From Brachionus koreanus (lineage: Eukaryota > Rotifera > Eurotatoria > Ploima > Brachionidae), in the NCBI GenBank assembly GCA_016987375.1, contig PJRA01000263.1, forward strand, positions 2,158,781 to 2,222,780: a DNA stretch of 64,000 nt, in the 5' to 3' direction. The position numbers and the translations under genes are program-made. A model generated the notes under the pieces. The model was not told the origin of the DNA and did not search any database. It saw nothing but the letters and a program-made list of their open reading frames with translations. Every line of letters begins with the position of its first letter. Position 1 is the stretch's first letter. Shown piece by piece: positions 24,901 to 41,900 of the stretch.

Positions 24901-26216
24901 ATTTGGGCTTTGTTTACTTTAGCACTAGTTTTGAATAATTTTGATATGGAATCGGCTGATTTTGAATAGCAGCTTATTAGCGATGAATTAAATGAGTTAA
25001 ATGAAAGACATGAAGAAGACGAAAATGAACTGGATGAGTGGGTTTTGGTCGAACTGGAGCTGGACGACCAGAGCGAGTGCAGGTCCGAATATTCGTTGTT
25101 TATTGAATTGAGCGAGTTGGAGCGAGACAATTGATGCTTAGTGGACTTTTCAATAAATGTTTCAGTTTGAATGGTGTTTCGTCTGTGCGGCAAATAGTCG
25201 CTCACCAATGGTGGTGACACTGCATGTTGAGCTCTTTTTTTATTCAAATTTGAAAAACTTAATAAATTAGTAGAATTATATACACAGCAAATTATTAAGA
25301 GTGGCGTGTCTATTGGAATTTTGCTTAGATCACAAATGCTTTTCTCGTCTGTATGATTGGTAATTATGGCTAGATCAATGTTGGTAATGTAAGAACAGGG
25401 TGATGTCGACCTAGGCCGTGGACTTAGTCGAGTAGGTGAATTTTTTACAATTGTGTCCGCAGTTACTTCACTAGGCGTGTCTGATTCTATTTTAGTTTGA
25501 TCCTGATTAGGCATGTCGCCATCACTTGAACTTACTTCAAAATCTATGAGTACATTGTTTGAACGAAAGCTTTTATTTTCGTGAAAATTTTTTAAATTTG
25601 GCCGTTGTAGTTTGGGCGTTTTTGTGTCAAAAATCAAGTCGTTTGAGCTAGCAGATACTTCTATGCAATATTTGGTCTTGTTAGTCAAAAGCAAACCACG
25701 ATTCGGATCACACGAGTAGTTTTTGAGCAACAAAGAAAATAAGTTTAGTCGTTGACAAATCAAATAGTCATAGTCGTTTTCAATATTGGACATGTTTTTT
25801 TCCATGAAAATTTTGAAATTTTCAATCAATACATTGTGTGCAAGTTTTAGAATTGAACTGGTCATGGTCTGAATTAGATTGTAGCCGTTTTGTTTGTTGG
25901 TTATCAACAAAAGATCCTTTGACTTGAACGAATCAATATTTTGAATTAGCAAATGCATCAGGGTGCTTATGTTTTTTGAGTCGAATTCGATCAATTTTTC
26001 TAACTCGGCTATAGTCAACTTGTTGCTCATTGACAACAGATTCAACTGGGATCTATTCTGGTTCAAAAGTTTGACAAGTTCGCTCTTTGATACATAGTTG
26101 AACAACTGCTCCACTAGTTTTATGTCCGTATCGGTTAGGTCACGACCTAACAAATTATACAATAAGCTCGAGCTTAGGTCGATTACTGACAGAGCTGTGT
26201 GCCATATAAAATTCAT
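21951..26216 (-). CDS. Large intronless ankyrin-repeat protein with C-terminal SOCS box (ASB-like)
   Basis: One open frame of 1,421 codons from ATG 26216. The decisive feature is the C-terminus: SLRSICRRMILNRL (~residues 1365-1380) fits the Elongin-binding BC-box pattern (L..xC..), followed by DLPVPKRIKNYLLYIE, a Cullin-5-box LPxP motif. This is the SOCS box of ASB-family substrate receptors of Cullin5-Elongin B/C ubiquitin ligases. Ankyrin-like units are recognisable: TGNTALHCLFNE (~750), LLLKSGADLLLN (~850) and LIQHGADPNLEP (~1110). Low-complexity Ser-rich (~390-430), acidic and His-rich (~1175-1190) stretches separate them. Human ASB proteins are usually 300-600 residues, so this is unusually long. 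Its target is unknown. Confidence 0.85.
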   Translation of the reverse strand: MNFIWHTALSVIDLSSSLLYNLLGRDLTDTDIKLVEQLFNYVSKSELVKLLNQNRSQLNLLSMSNKLTIAELEKLIEFDSKNISTLMHLLIQNIDSFKSKDLLLITNKQNGYNLIQTMTSSILKLAHNVLIENFKIFMEKNMSNIENDYDYLICQRLNLFSLLLKNYSCDPNRGLLLTNKTKYCIEVSASSNDLIFDTKTPKLQRPNLKNFHENKSFRSNNVLIDFEVSSSDGDMPNQDQTKIESDTPSEVTADTIVKNSPTRLSPRPRSTSPCSYITNIDLAIITNHTDEKSICDLSKIPIDTPLLIICCVYNSTNLLSFSNLNKKRAQHAVSPPLVSDYLPHRRNTIQTETFIEKSTKHQLSRSNSLNSINNEYSDLHSLWSSSSSSTKTHSSSSFSSSSCLSFNSFNSSLISCYSKSADSISKLFKTSAKVNKAQMTKSESESSENFNPISYTESNNSDEELSDDGSDSESVDSSNLYDYKEKDELNYYDKYDYDCNSACYKLNSSENYFDYSRPKNSLSTSIHSLVSSNEHCKSLNPKSTTCSTRSNLSTKNNFIYEKLNELRLKLVDLLLNNGADKYLISKLSLSNLRQMNKKSKLMLKKWYNLSKSECNSETGDEVDSEPDQLGEVELRPLSPIMASLCLDDVDIFSRLYKHHQLLFNYFKPNEDYELIYYAIKFQSKNCLVYLLSNLNSESLPNLLDSNSKRRVFNKNVNTMFYILENTRSSKIIKVLLNCGFDLTKREPITGNTALHCLFNENVTSKFSRSKKVLSEYNDPKSLSRILFLMLKKGGLKTHVNTLNNERKLCLQSLFEWDELIETVFFKENDKVNRNEWKAEFKECLRLLLKSGADLLLNINNVELENEGYHNCVETLLNNLLKHSIRKNFRNRSPSNIDTNRPSPKITKFNLHKILDIEFLEYILNDVIDLNSIRLNLSKNCPLSNTVSAVNNQDHLLRLPQRDCSIEKYLELLLVCQIDDFSSANEVFKILLKFQMCLNNKLRVKLQSSFKNWSKLINAQVVKRLITNWILYPNFLNSSQQFEKNNFIKNILIELIKNELYDPNDSTCQVQAGTEYIQSNNLLNHCVQLVFLSKTCYQMELVYDLMRTLIQHGADPNLEPFNLNSSSSHRLKVNNSILAQLCDPFLTERPSPILTSVNLSRHQRPHHKNDEQRHHHSHHHHHHHNYFNDYFKDKVFATINEQGHASATDRILNHHVSPLISEKEIEITRRMSEGCASPNLVARKNHLSNPICLLTPSPSFVSLLALNNLNGVSVTSNVKSNNIVVDSMVLFLNYYKRFVKLMFDSMENAKLNEIILAKNLVNEAQICSHHNHQHHHSFHHKKNLPKTQKVYSLESLDLYLERLVASPRSLRSICRRMILNRLKENEKLANDLNNKSSLIQVTESIEDLPVPKRIKNYLLYIE

Positions 26217-29200
26217 TTTTTGGATTAGCTTTTTATTATGCTTGCGATTAAAATTTTTCTATTTCTTCATTTATCTAAAAAAAAAAGTGATTTAAATTAA
26301 TAATTATGCCCATGTAGTTAAAAGATTTCGTGTGTTTGTTTCTTCTTGTTGGTAAGATGGACCAATATTTCTAGCCGTGACACACCTAATAATTTGAATT
26401 GAAAAAAAATTATAAATTTTGACTAAAATTATCAAAATGATAAGGTGGTGAAAAAAAACGTGGCCGCAAAATAAAATTGCCTAGAAATGAAAAAATGTAT
26501 TTATTTTTTTTTTTGATAAATGAAACATTATTAACTGTAAACTTTGAATATAAACAAAGTAAAATATTCAATTAGACTTTGATCCAAAACAAAATTATGA
26601 ACAAAAATGCAAATTTTTGTTCAAATACGCTTGAATTAAAAATTATTTTAAATTTTTGAGATTACCGAACAAAAGAGATGGATTGTTGTTGTTCCATTCC
26701 TAAATAATTTAATTTTTGTCTTTTAAATTATTTCATAATAAATAAAATTTAAGAAAAAATCTGATGAGATTAAATGGTGTTTTAAGGCGCATTTCAAACC
26801 AATATCAAGACACTAATAGCTCTAAATTTAGGTTGCTTAAACTAAAAACTCAATATTGCTTGAGCTATGTATTTAGAGGAGAGAATCACGAGTTTCGCTA
26901 GTGAGTGAGGATATTTTATATTTATAATATTAACCTATGAATTCAATTTCGTTTTAAAATCATATGTTTTTTCTCTAACTTAAAAATGCATTTAAATCAA
27001 ATTAAACGCTATCGGATTGTTTAAGATAGTACTTTTGCGATTAATTCCTTTTTGAATGTTTAGCGATAGCGTGTCTAATTTGATAAGATAAAAATCAACT
27101 AGTCTATTCATGTTCATGAAAATTCAAGCCACTTTAAATAAATAAATAAAGTGTTATGAATAATCATGTGCTGTTTGTTATCTTTTGTTTATTAATATAA
27201 GCACACAAATCAAAAAATATGATGCAATTTTTTCATTTTATTACTCAATCACCTGGTTTCACAAATTCTGCTTTCTAGGCCGAATCTTGTAGAGAAACCA
27301 TGTCTGGAATATAAAACCTTTCAAAAGGTGTCAAAACATCAAGCTTTTATCGAAATTAAAATACCTGGTGACATTTTATCAAGTGACCGAACAGTAATAC
27401 AATCTATAAAAACAAAAATAATCACTTAAAAAAACTTGCTGTTTTTAAATTTAAAGCTCATAAAAATTCATGACCTTTTTAGAAATGAACTTAATTCTTT
27501 AACCTATATTTTTCTTAGACTAGAAAGGTTTAGACTAGAAACAGCTTGTTATGTCCTAGTTTATATGTGAATTAAATTAAGTTTAGAAAAAAAATTACAG
27601 ATATAATAGTTAAATAATATATAATAAATGATTATTAAAAACAAATGAATAGTTATATGATTATAGAATTATTAATTGAAAATGGAAGATACCGCAGGAA
27701 AAATAAATTTGCAAAGTTAAAAATTTATATATTTTTTTGGCGGTTTTTGAAAATCGATGTCAAATATATATTAATATACGAGTGAAAAAATTTATTAATT
27801 GCAAAATTGAGTTATATTTTTAGATAGCAATGAAAACTGTCTAAAGGCTTAGAGAAAAAACTAAAAATAGAAGCTATTTTGTTCGTATATGCGATATTAA
27901 AATTTGGGTGATTTCTCAATTTGGTTCTCTTCTCTAATGCTCTAATTTAACAATCATTTAAATACTATTTTTTTTTCGAATGTCGATGAAAATTTACTAT
28001 TTCTGTAAATTAAAATAGAACTTTGGTAACTAAATTTTTAATTTGTAGAAATCACTCGCTCAGCTTATGCTTTAATTAATGATACGATTCTCGAGATACT
28101 CAAATGCATAAATTATTATAGTTTTAAAATATTTAATTTAAGCCCTGCTAAAAAATAAAAAAAAAACTAAAGCGAATATTTGTAAGTCAATGAGATATCT
28201 ATTAACCATTTCAATTTATGTATTTTTTTATCTCTCTTTAAGAGAGCTTGCGTTCACCAAGTGATCAAATAAATGATCGACGCCTGATCTAAAGAAAGCT
28301 TCTGTTGCAAATCATGAGTTTTTTTTACACGATATTCAATTAAAAAAGTAAATTTTTTTTTCTAAATTTCAATAATTTTGTAAAAAATCTTCAAGTTAAA
28401 ACCACTAAGTGTAAAATTTAAAAAAATCAATTTCTTTTACGGACAAGATAATTCTTTGAAAATATTTAAAGAATTTTTTAACAACAAAAAAATTAAAACA
28501 ACTTATAAAAAAAATTAATAAAAATTTTAGATGTTTCAAGTTTTTAACACTTGTTTTTGTACACCACACAAGTCCACTGGCTTGGTGCCTCAAAAAAAAT
28601 AATTTTATAGACTTACAATGAAAAATCAAAATTAAAATTTTTGACATTTATTTGCTTTCAAGTTCATATATTTTCATCTTTAGTTTGTCGGCTTTTTGTG
28701 CGGAGTTGAAAAGAATTTACGATAATCAAAAAAATCATTTGTACTTAGATTAAGTGTTATTAAAATTTCTTAATTTTCACATTACAGAATAGCAATTAGT
28801 CAATACTTTAGAAATAAAATCAAAAGTTTAAAAGCATAATAATCAAAAATAAATTTTATTTAAATTGTCATATTGATTTTGAATATTGGTTTACTTTTTT
28901 TAACACTCAAAAACCGGATGACTTTTTTGACCCTTTTATTTAAATCATTTTATTTACTCTTTTTCAATGAAAATAAAATTATTTTATAGAAAAAATTAAA
29001 TAATTTTATGATATTTTNTTATTAAATTTATTGAATAAAAAACACATAAAGGAAGTTACAAAAGGGGTTCAAAAGACCCCTTCGGTTTTTGAGTGTTAAG
29101 CTTCTAAAGGAAATTAATAGACCATATCTCAAAAATTCATAAATATCTTTAAAAAGGATTAATTTTAAATATTTCGTATATTATTATCTTATTTAAAAAA

Positions 29201-30000
29201 GAATAAGCTTATTTTGTGAAAATAAATGAACATTTTAATTTTTCTTTTTGCAATCTTTCTTTTTCAATTTAAATCAAAATTGACACTTAAAATTATATGG
29301 TCATTATTGAAAATTTTTTCTTAATTAATATAAGATATTACCTATTATCATTTTTTTCTAGATATTTTCAGTTTAAATCACAAAAAATTGTAATTCACTA
29401 AAAAAACTTGATATAGATTATTTCAGTTATTTGAATGCTGAACCTGAGTATTTAAATTCTTTTCTAATTTAATAGAAAAGTTATTTTCTCAGTAATTTGA
29501 AATTTATATTTAAAATAAAAATTTGAAAAAATTAATCTCAAAATTCTAGAAAATACTATAAAATGATAAATTTAATTTATTACCCAAAAACTTTAGGTGT
29601 TTGAATATAGTTTATTAGTATTAAAATTTGAGAAAAAAAATAATTTTACCCTGAAGTAATTTTGGAGTAAAATTATTTTTGGTTACATAAAGATAGAGAA
29701 CCAAGATTCATTAAGAAAGCAAAATGTGAGATTCACGCTCCTTCGAAAGAATAATAAATGCTATCTTAAAACAGTATGTTTAAATTTTTTAATAATTTGT
29801 GCATAAATAAAAATGATGAATATGCTTAAATCAATTCAAAATTTAGATAAAAAATAATTTTTAAAAATTTGTTTTCAAATAAAATATTGACTTATTTTTC
29901 TTATTTAAAATTTTATTTCTAGAAAATAGCTAAATGTAAAAAATAAATATTTTAAAATCTACTATCCCATTAAAATCAAAAAGAAATTTTTAAATTAAAT
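26217..30000. other. Intergenic region between the ankyrin/SOCS gene and coronin
   Basis: About 3.8 kb of A+T-rich DNA without a convincing gene. It contains the TTAA-flanked MITE at 28904-29095, with one undetermined base at 29018. The left end should hold the promoter of the minus-strand ankyrin/SOCS gene. The right end holds the coronin 3' untranslated region, with AATAAA on the minus strand about 80-100 bases past the distal stop codon. Confidence 0.55.
28904..29095. mobile_element. piggyBac-like MITE, copy 1
   Basis: A short non-autonomous element bounded by TTAA at 28900-28903 and 29096-29099, the target site used by piggyBac-type transposases. The ends are inverted: CACTCAAAAACCGG at the left against a right end whose complement begins CACTCAAAAACCGA. 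Subterminal GACCC/GGGTC segments also face each other. No open frame is present. The A+T-rich interior matches the copy at 60564-60790. Class assignment rests on the TTAA duplication and the CAC ends. Confidence 0.7.
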
Positions 30001-36069
<6,069 letters not shown>

Positions 36070-36993
36070 TTAATTTAAATCATCAATTATTTCTTCTAAA
36101 CTAAGAGCTCTGTTGAAAATTTTAAAATCATCAATGTCTGCTTCAGCATTCGGATTACCCATGTTGCTTTTGCCAATAAAATTTAGATTTCTTTTAATTC
36201 CACTTGGAATATTCGACAAATGATTGTTTTGAAAGACACCATTAAAATAAAGTGATAGAGAATTATCTTTAAGGACAGCAGCTATGTGAAACCACTGGTT
36301 TAGTGCTACAGGTTTGATGAAAGTTGAATAGGTGAATAAATCATTCGAAGAAATTACATCAACACCAGGCTTTCCTGTACCAGCTTCAGAAAAAAATATC
36401 AAAACACTACTTCCGGTTATTCCAAAATCAAACAATCTTGAAAAACTGACCAGTTTATTTACTTTTGCCCATGCCATTACGGTAAAATCTCCACTAAAAT
36501 AAATTCCCTCAGGAACATTGTAATATCCATTTTTTAGACTAATAGCTGAGTCTAAATTACCATGTCTATCAACTGTTGGAAAGGCATTTACAGGTGAATA
36601 TAAATCTTTTCTTTCAATCACATCATTTACTTGTGAGTTATACAAAGGCCAGTAATTTATTAGACCATCTATATTTGTGCATTTATTTTTGCAATAGGCT
36701 GAATTTTTTGACTCAACCAACATACCGTAAGCATATCGTTTTAGAAGTCGACATTTATTTTCGCTTATTGATACAAATGCACAATATGAAATTTTATTAC
36801 ATTTAGAAAAACATAAAATTAGGCTCAAATTTTCATAAACTTTAATTAAATTTGTATCTTGAAAATTGGGAAAGTCTAAATTTTGAGCTTTTATGTAAAC
36901 TTTATTGATTAGTTTTGATTGACTGTTTCTAAATAGAATACTCGATTCCATAAAGAAAAAAAGACAGCATAATTCTAAGTTTTTTGAAAACAT
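36070..36993 (-). CDS. Secreted LamG/concanavalin-like domain protein with a Cys-rich N-terminal module
   Basis: Single-exon frame of 307 codons from ATG 36993. The N-terminus is hydrophobic (LELCCLFFFMESSILF) and could be a signal peptide; a second Met at residue 15 is an alternative start. Residues ~55-105 carry paired cysteines (LILCFSKCNKISYCAFVS, NKCRLL, YCKNKC) in a pattern resembling an apple/PAN-like module. Residues ~110-300 form a LamG-type jelly-roll: GLINYWPL opening, FTVMAWAKV, LNQWFHIAAVLKDNSLSLYF and a DIDDFKIFNRALSLEEI ending, all typical of Laminin_G_3 domains. Such domains bind glycans or matrix proteins outside the cell. The partner is unknown. Confidence 0.8.
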   Translation of the reverse strand: MFSKNLELCCLFFFMESSILFRNSQSKLINKVYIKAQNLDFPNFQDTNLIKVYENLSLILCFSKCNKISYCAFVSISENKCRLLKRYAYGMLVESKNSAYCKNKCTNIDGLINYWPLYNSQVNDVIERKDLYSPVNAFPTVDRHGNLDSAISLKNGYYNVPEGIYFSGDFTVMAWAKVNKLVSFSRLFDFGITGSSVLIFFSEAGTGKPGVDVISSNDLFTYSTFIKPVALNQWFHIAAVLKDNSLSLYFNGVFQNNHLSNIPSGIKRNLNFIGKSNMGNPNAEADIDDFKIFNRALSLEEIIDDLN

Positions 36994-38173
36994 TTATTTT
37001 TTTTTCAAAATTTTGTGGTGAGTAGTTTTCTTTTATATTTATAAAATTGTTTCTTATTTGCTTTTTACTGGTTACTATACTAACAAGATCTATGTTCTAC
37101 ATTGAGACAATTTAGAAATTGCATGATTTATTGAAATAAGCTCGATTTTCTAAATTATTAGATTTTAATTGCGTCACTGAAAGAATTATTGATTGATCGA
37201 AAGCTAATTATATTGAAGTTGATTTCATCTTTTTTTAAATTTTGTAAAATTAACTCTTCCTTGAAATTAAACTGAGAAAGATACAGATAAGAATTTGGCA
37301 ATTTGTCCAAATAAAAATAGAAAGAGGATATGGAAAATTAAATAAAAAAAAAAGACTTAGAAAATTTAAAATGTGTTAAGCTAAATTTAGTGGTTAGCTT
37401 TCTTTTGACAAAATAGGGGTAGGGATCAGTTTAATTAAGAGAAAATTCTTCAATTAGAATACATGTTACAGTACAGTGCTTTTCTACAAAACACCCAGAA
37501 TTGGCTAAATTTTCGTTTTGTTGAAGTGATTTAATACGTTCTAACAAACTAATTATTCAGTGAATAATGGCTTAAAACTGATCGTTACTTAATCAAAGAA
37601 CGATCGGAATAAAAAGTCGCATTAGTTTTAAATATTTATTAACTAAAATAAATTTTCAATAAATATAATTTTGTCAAAAATTTTTTGATTTTGAGTCTAA
37701 AAAAAAGTGTAATTTTTGTAAAATTATTTTAAATAAAAAGAAATGTTGAGATTTTTTTAATTTATTTAATATAAAATGAATACAAATTTTTGATATTTTA
37801 AGTACCATTTTTTTTCTCAATTATATTATCAAACTATATACGTAACTGATACGTAACTTATGGAAAAGAGTAAAACTCATTTTGCAACCTCATGCAAATT
37901 ATGTCGTAATATGGTTCATAAATTATATTAAATTTGTGTGATTTGATTTGAGTTTAAGGCCCAGCAAAAAAATTTATTGCTCACCATGTTCACTCATCTT
38001 AGATGATGAAAAGTATTTTAACTCTTTCTTTTTCACAATCTCGATGGATTAAAATGTAATAAAGATAATTCAGCCTGCATTAGTTTTTTAACCTTTTCAC
38101 GGTAGATTCCAGATACTATTAGTATTAAAATATATCAATATCAATATATCAATTTTTAGTTAAATAAAAAACA

Positions 38174-38476
38174 CTAAAAATATTTGAAAACTCCTCTCAA
38201 GCCTTCCATATACATTCTACTTTCAAAAATTGGTATCATCACAGTTAAATTTGTTGAATCAGCATAGTGTATTTGTTCTTTTAAGCAAGTACTCATCTTC
38301 AAATTGACACATTTCACCGGTTGAAGCCAATATAGTAAGAGCTTTTTTTCATTATTTTTTTTCTTTTTTTCATGATGTGAGAACACCAAAATTTCAAAAT
38401 TTTCAGTACAAATTTCATTTTTATTTAAAAGTGTTAGAATAAAATAACCTATGAGTTGTATCATTTTTATAAGCAT
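38174..38476 (-). CDS. Possible small secreted protein, unrecognised
   Basis: A 100-codon frame starting at ATG 38476 with a hydrophobic N-terminus (MIQLIGYFILTLL) that could be a signal sequence. It then has a Lys-rich stretch and a few cysteines (VKCVNLKMSTCLKEQ). No family was recognised and splicing is unknown. In DNA this A+T-rich a frame of this length can be accidental, so support is weak. Confidence 0.22.
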   Translation of the reverse strand: MLIKMIQLIGYFILTLLNKNEICTENFEILVFSHHEKKKKNNEKKLLLYWLQPVKCVNLKMSTCLKEQIHYADSTNLTVMIPIFESRMYMEGLRGVFKYF

Positions 38477-38876
38477 TCAATTTGGTTATTCTAAAAAATA
38501 GCATCAATTGAAGTTTTAGGATTTCAAAAAAATTTAACCATTTAAAAAACTTTAATTTTTTTTATTTCCGCTACGAAATAAATTCAGAAACGAAATCAAA
38601 AATTTTTTAAACAAACTACCTTTTAATATTATTAAAAACTTGAAATATCAAAAAAATTAATGAAATACTTAGTTCTGACGCATTTAATATATGAATATAT
38701 TCAAGAATAAAAGCAAACTTAAAAATTATCAATAGAGTTGATTCACTTTTATTTATATAAAAAATGAAAAATTTAAAAATGGTGACTCTGTCAATGACAT
38801 AAAGTAAAGACTAATATAAAAATGGTGCGATTTAATTTTGAGCAGATTCTACCTTAATTAAACATTAATATTTGAT

Positions 38877-38884
38877 ATAAATAC
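38877..38884 (+). promoter_or_regulatory. TATA-like box of the M1 aminopeptidase
   Basis: TATAAATA about 48 bases upstream of the ATG at 38932, a plausible core-promoter position if the 5' leader is short. In sequence of this composition such strings also occur by chance. Confidence 0.35.
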
Positions 38885-38931
38885 TTAGCATTAAAATTAC
38901 ATTCTGAATTTTACTCAATTTCAAAGGTAAC

Positions 38932-41900
38932 ATGAATTTTCGCGAATTTATTTGGATTTTCTTTATTTTATTTGTTGGATTTAACGGAGTTTCAGCGAAT
39001 GAGCCTGAGAAGAAAAGCATTCTTCAATCAATCCTTGGATTAATTCAAAATATTCTTGAAATTTGCCAAAAATGGTTAAATGATAAACAAATTATATCAA
39101 ATACGACTCCATTACCCATAATTAACTCAACTACGGATCCCTTTGCATATAGTAATCAACTAATACATTTTTAAAATCATTTTCAAAGCTTTATATTTTT
39201 TATAAATAAGATGACTTCAGGTTGCAAGATAAAACTATTCCATTCAATTATAATTTAACAATCAGAGCATATTTTAGTTCAAATTTTAAAAAAGAAGAAA
39301 ATTACTATACAGGACATGTTGTAATAAAATTTGATCAAAATTCTCCCAGCCGTATGATCTTATTTCATATAGATCCATCCTTGAAAATTCTTGACCAGAT
39401 TTCCATTGCTAGTTTATCTACAGGATTTACGCCTAAAATTATCTTTTCTCGATTATTAAATCATCAATTGTATCAAATAGTCTTCGATCAAGATATTCAA
39501 AAAGATAAATACTTGATGGAAATAAGCTTCAAAGGTGACTATGGTTCTGAAAATAATCTAGTTGGCTTTCATAAAATTAACTACTTTGAAAATGGACAAT
39601 TAAAGTAATTTTATAAAATTTAAAATTATTAATTAATATGAATTTTAATTTTTTGAGAACTATGTTAGCGACTAAATTTCAACCTGCAGATGCTAGAAAG
39701 GTAGTTTTAAAACAAAAGACAATATTTTCAGCTTATTATGAGTAATTTTAGGCTTTTCCGTGTTTTGATGAGCCAGCATTTAAGGCCACATTCGATATTA
39801 CTATAGAACATCCATCAGACACAATTGCTCTTGGAAATTGGCCACAAATTGTAAGAAGCATAAATCATATATTATAAATATTTTTGTGAATATTTTTTAA
39901 AAATGAATCTTTTTAAAATATTTGCCATTGTTTAAAAGATACAATGTGAGAAATTTTTTTTCTTTAGATAAATGAAAATTTTAGCGAAAATGGAATGACC
40001 AGGAGTAGAAAAAGTTTTGCAACTACATACAAGATGTCTACTTATCTTGCAGCTTGGTTTATTGGCCCTTTAGACTACACATCAAAGACTGCTATATCAT
40101 CTAAAAACATTACAGTAAACAGAATACTTGTTTGAAAATTTGATTATTTTTTTTTAAAGATTAAAGTATGGGGCACTAAAACTAATATTAAAAATGGATA
40201 TTTGGACTTTGCTTTGGAATTAGCTAAGAAATCATTGGATTTTCTTGAAATTAATTATATGAATAATTCAGCACCTGTTCCACCTAAATTAGGTTTTTTA
40301 ACAAAAGACAATCTTAAAAAAAATTCAATTTATTTTAATAGATATACTTTCAATACCAAGAACTCAATCAGGTGCTTCTGAAAATTGGGGTCTTATTAAT
40401 TTGAGAGAAAATTTGATACTTTATTCTAATAAAACCACAAAATTAATACAAAAACAAGCCACTTCACTTACATTGGCTCACGAAATTTCACATGCGGTAA
40501 TTTTTTTTTGCATTTTAAGGATATTTTATAAATTAATCCAAATAAAAATTAAAAAATTTAAATTTTAATGGTTTTAGTGAAATGAGCAAAAAGTTTAGTT
40601 TAAGATTATGGTTGAATAAGAAGTTAATAATTTTAAAACATCACTTGATTTTTATATTTTCGAGCCAAAATCTCGATTGATAAATTTAAAGTACCAAATC
40701 TAATTACTTTGAATAATAATTAGTAATATTATTTTTTATTACAGTGATGCCATCAACTTTGTAACTTTTTGAGATGAGGCTGAAGATTTATCAAAAAAAA
40801 TCTTTTAAATAATATATTTTGAAAATCCACCTCATCTTCAGCCTCAGTCTCATCTCAAAAAGTTACAAAATTTTAATGAAATCACTATATAGCTATTTAT
40901 GGATAAAATTCTTGAATCTTCATTCCTGAAAATTAACTGGGTCTGAACTGCTCATCTATTGTCAATGACAAAATAAAAACTAAGTATATATGTCTACTTC
41001 ATGTGATCTTTTCAATTTTCAATTTTATTTATTTAATGAAAAATTTAATATCTTGTTACCATCATAACTTGTATGGACTTTATGACATTTTATTGTAACT
41101 AAACTAGACTTTTATTCAACCAGCAAAAAATTTTTATTTTTAATAGAGCTAAGAAAAAAAAAACCAAAAAATTTTTTGAAATATTGTATTGTATTTAAAA
41201 AAGCTTTAGGGACCTGGTTTGTTTAGAAAAAAGTGCTATTTGTAATAATTTAGGTTTTAAAAGCAAAAAATATAAATAAAGCTTCAAATTATCGACTTAA
41301 GAGAATCTTTGCAAAAGAGAACATAAAAGTCAATTATATTCATGGCTTCATATGACATTAAGTACATAAAAGTCAGAGGTAGCTGTAGATGTACTATTAA
41401 AGATTCATGAAAGAGAACATAAAAGGACAAAAAATACATGGGTATATATGACATAAAGCGCATTTATTGGCAGTTGAGCAAATCGAGAAGAATTTTAGAA
41501 TCTCAGCTTACATAAAGGATATCTTCAAAATTTGTTTTTTTTTTTTAATTTTTCCATTGAAATGGATTGACCCTTTAAACCTAAATATCAGCATACTAGA
41601 TTTTATTTATTCATTGAAAATACTTCAGACTGCTTGAAATTGGAAATAAAAATTAGGAGCATTCAGGTCTCAAAATTTGCGCCACACTTTAATTAGCAAT
41701 TTCTATGGCTATTTAACTTATTAATGACATCCTTGCTATTTTAATTTAAAACATTTCATTTTTGAATCTTTTTACCCAAAATAATCAACTTTCTTTTTAG
41801 ATAATTTTGCATTAATTTAAAATGATTTGTATAAATTGGTTTTTTTTTTGTTCATTAAAATTTAAAAAAATTTAACATTTTTTTTTAAAGTGGTTCGGAA

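Larger units (their letters stand above)
36994..38931. other. Intergenic region between the LamG gene and the aminopeptidase
   Basis: Divergent promoter region of about 1.9 kb. The only frame worth mentioning is the weak minus-strand one at 38174-38476. A TATA-like box lies at the right end, just before the aminopeptidase start. Confidence 0.5.

Noticed and set aside
28405..28647. 80-codon minus-strand open frame near the MITE
   Set aside because: Phe/Lys/Ile-rich translation typical of random A+T-rich sequence, no domain and no supporting promoter or splice context.
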